Below, piece by piece: positions 62,864-64,000 of a DNA stretch of 64,000 nt. Source of the DNA: Cafeteria roenbergensis (taxonomy: Eukaryota > Sar > Bigyra > Bicosoecida > Cafeteriaceae); NCBI GenBank assembly GCA_008330645.1, contig VLTN01000005.1:864442-928441 (forward strand). The letters are read 5' to 3'. Below the pieces are notes generated by a model, which was not told the origin of the DNA, did no database searches, and saw only the letters and a list, made by a program, of their open reading frames with translations. The translations under genes and the position numbers were made by a program. Numbering within the stretch: the stretch's first letter is position 1; each line of letters opens with the position of its first letter.

Positions 62864-63619
62864 ATGAGTCCGAACTGTGCACGCAGGGCAGCGACTGTGT
62901 TCGCAAGAGGAATCGGAGGCAGAAGCAGCCAAACTTGCACAGCTCCTTCTCGATGCCATGCCACGTGGACATCGGATGGTGCGGACGACAGCAGCGAGGA
63001 GGACCTTGACGCAGACGAGGGGCTGGACTCGAGGGGCGGGGGCGGCGGTCACGGGATGGAGCAAGACCCTCATGGCGCGTCCACACAAGTGTGGTCGCTT
63101 CAGGTTCGGAGCAAAATGGGAACGGCCCGGGCATCCGATGCCCCAGAACCGCCCGAGGCCGCTCAGGACGTGACTCTGCAGTTTCCGGCGACGCTGGAAT
63201 CTCTGTCTCGCAACAGCAGTGGCTCCGCCAGCATCTCCGTTTGGCGCCGTTGCAGCTCCCACAAGCAGCCGGTGTGTCCCGTCTGCGGTGGCGTGGGGGT
63301 GATCATGGCTGAGCAGGAGAGGCGACAGTGCGGAGCTTCGGCACTCTCCACTCCGGCGAGCGAAGCGTGGGGCGGAAGGAGGCGCACGTTGCCCAAGGAC
63401 GGCGGCCGCATATCCGGCCTGAGTGCGGAGGACGAACCCGAACCGCAATGCGTCGGCCCTCAAACTTCGGGCAGTTTTGCAGCTGCTTCCACATCGTCGA
63501 GGCACGGCTGGATCGGGCGGCGCGCTCCAAACGCGACAGCAGCGCCGCATCGACGCGGCCTTCGCAGCAAGCCTCTGGGGCGCGCCTGGCACCCACGCAG
63601 GGACCCAAACCGACGGTGA
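62864..63619 (+). CDS. Uncharacterised acidic protein segment with CPVCGG motif
   Basis: 251-codon frame from an ATG at 62864. Its first 35 codons look poor, and another frame over the same bases (EESEAEAAKLAQLLLDAM) looks better. From about 62970 it becomes convincing: GADDSSEEDLDADEG, ATLESLSRNSSGSASISVWR and a single CPVCGGVGV knuckle. Probably part of the same unit as the two preceding stretches, again with a frame change. Function unknown. Confidence 0.3.
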   Translation: MSPNCARRAATVFARGIGGRSSQTCTAPSRCHATWTSDGADDSSEEDLDADEGLDSRGGGGGHGMEQDPHGASTQVWSLQVRSKMGTARASDAPEPPEAAQDVTLQFPATLESLSRNSSGSASISVWRRCSSHKQPVCPVCGGVGVIMAEQERRQCGASALSTPASEAWGGRRRTLPKDGGRISGLSAEDEPEPQCVGPQTSGSFAAASTSSRHGWIGRRAPNATAAPHRRGLRSKPLGRAWHPRRDPNRR

Positions 63620-64000
63620 TCCGAGCGACACGGATGCTGAAGCCGATCGCCCTCGATGCGGACTGCACTCGGTCGGTGTGGCTCACGTTTGCCAGCACTG
63701 CCTGGGAACAGGTTTGGGCGAGCCTCCTGAACAGCGCCCAAGTGACGATGCATGCCAGCTTCACGGAGTTGAAGCCACTGTGGCCTCGATAACGGCCACA
63801 TTTGGGCCAGGACACGTAGAGGCAGCGTCTGTGGACTGCCGTGCGGCCGGCCACGAAGCTTTGCTTCAAGCGCCAGGACCGCTTCGGGCGATGGTCCAAG
63901 TACAAGATGACAACCTGTGGCAGCGAGGGTTTGCGCCATCGGCGCATGCCGTCTGGGACCAGGGCCCCATTGTCCTTCCGTCTCCTCGCTCAAGGTATCT
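63620..64000. other. Window end, unassigned
   Basis: A plus-strand frame ending at 63792 carries a protein-like stretch (RMLKPIALDADCTRSVWLTF, then ASTAWEQVWASLLNSA) and may be the C terminus of the preceding unit. Minus-strand open frames also reach the edge. I cannot choose between them. Confidence 0.3.

Overview
This window reads as nuclear DNA of a very GC-rich unicellular eukaryote. It holds spliceosomal introns with a nearly invariant GTGAG donor and CAG acceptor, a eukaryotic Elongator subunit, RBR and RING ubiquitin ligases, a ubiquitin-specific protease, a RABL6-type GTPase, and a giant Calx-beta/REJ surface protein with Ser-Pro-Asp-Ala and Ser-Thr-Pro stalks. The style (GC about 70% by eye, short introns, giant stalked adhesins, T4 Rnl2-type RNA ligase) suggests a protist such as a heterotrophic stramenopile or haptophyte-like alga. 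I cannot place it further from sequence alone.

Layout. 1-1861 (+): 3' part of a transmembrane RING protein. 2217-4243 (-): ELP3, head to head with an Rnl2-type RNA ligase at 4568-6118 (+). 6607-8328 (-): four-exon metallo-beta-lactamase-fold persulfide-dioxygenase-like enzyme, head to head with a 2271-residue WW/transglutaminase-like protein at 8510-15325 (+). 15445-22177 (-): giant USP. 22355-24929 (-): RABL6. 25675-26859 (-): aspartyl/asparaginyl beta-hydroxylase-like protein, head to head with a membrane RBR ligase at 27091-28855 (+). 29228-30475 (+): type II membrane glycosyltransferase-like protein. 31629-55346 (+): about 7.8 thousand residue cell-surface protein, interrupted by a one-base insertion in its stalk repeat. 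56049-61028 (-): ankyrin gene built from fifteen 99-nt exons, one 33-residue repeat per exon. 61255-63792: weakly supported plus-strand coding tract whose frame changes several times.

How the genes fit together. There is no operon logic; genes alternate strand and three pairs share short divergent promoters. Two pathways recur: tRNA/RNA metabolism (Elongator and RNA ligase share one promoter region) and ubiquitin (transmembrane RING, USP, membrane RBR). The right half is dominated by repeat expansion: 12-bp codon-level repeats in the giant adhesin and tandem exon duplication, including a 1153-bp higher-order unit, in the ankyrin gene.

Exon boundaries were derived by hand from splice consensus, reading-frame continuity and family conservation. 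They are models, not transcript evidence.
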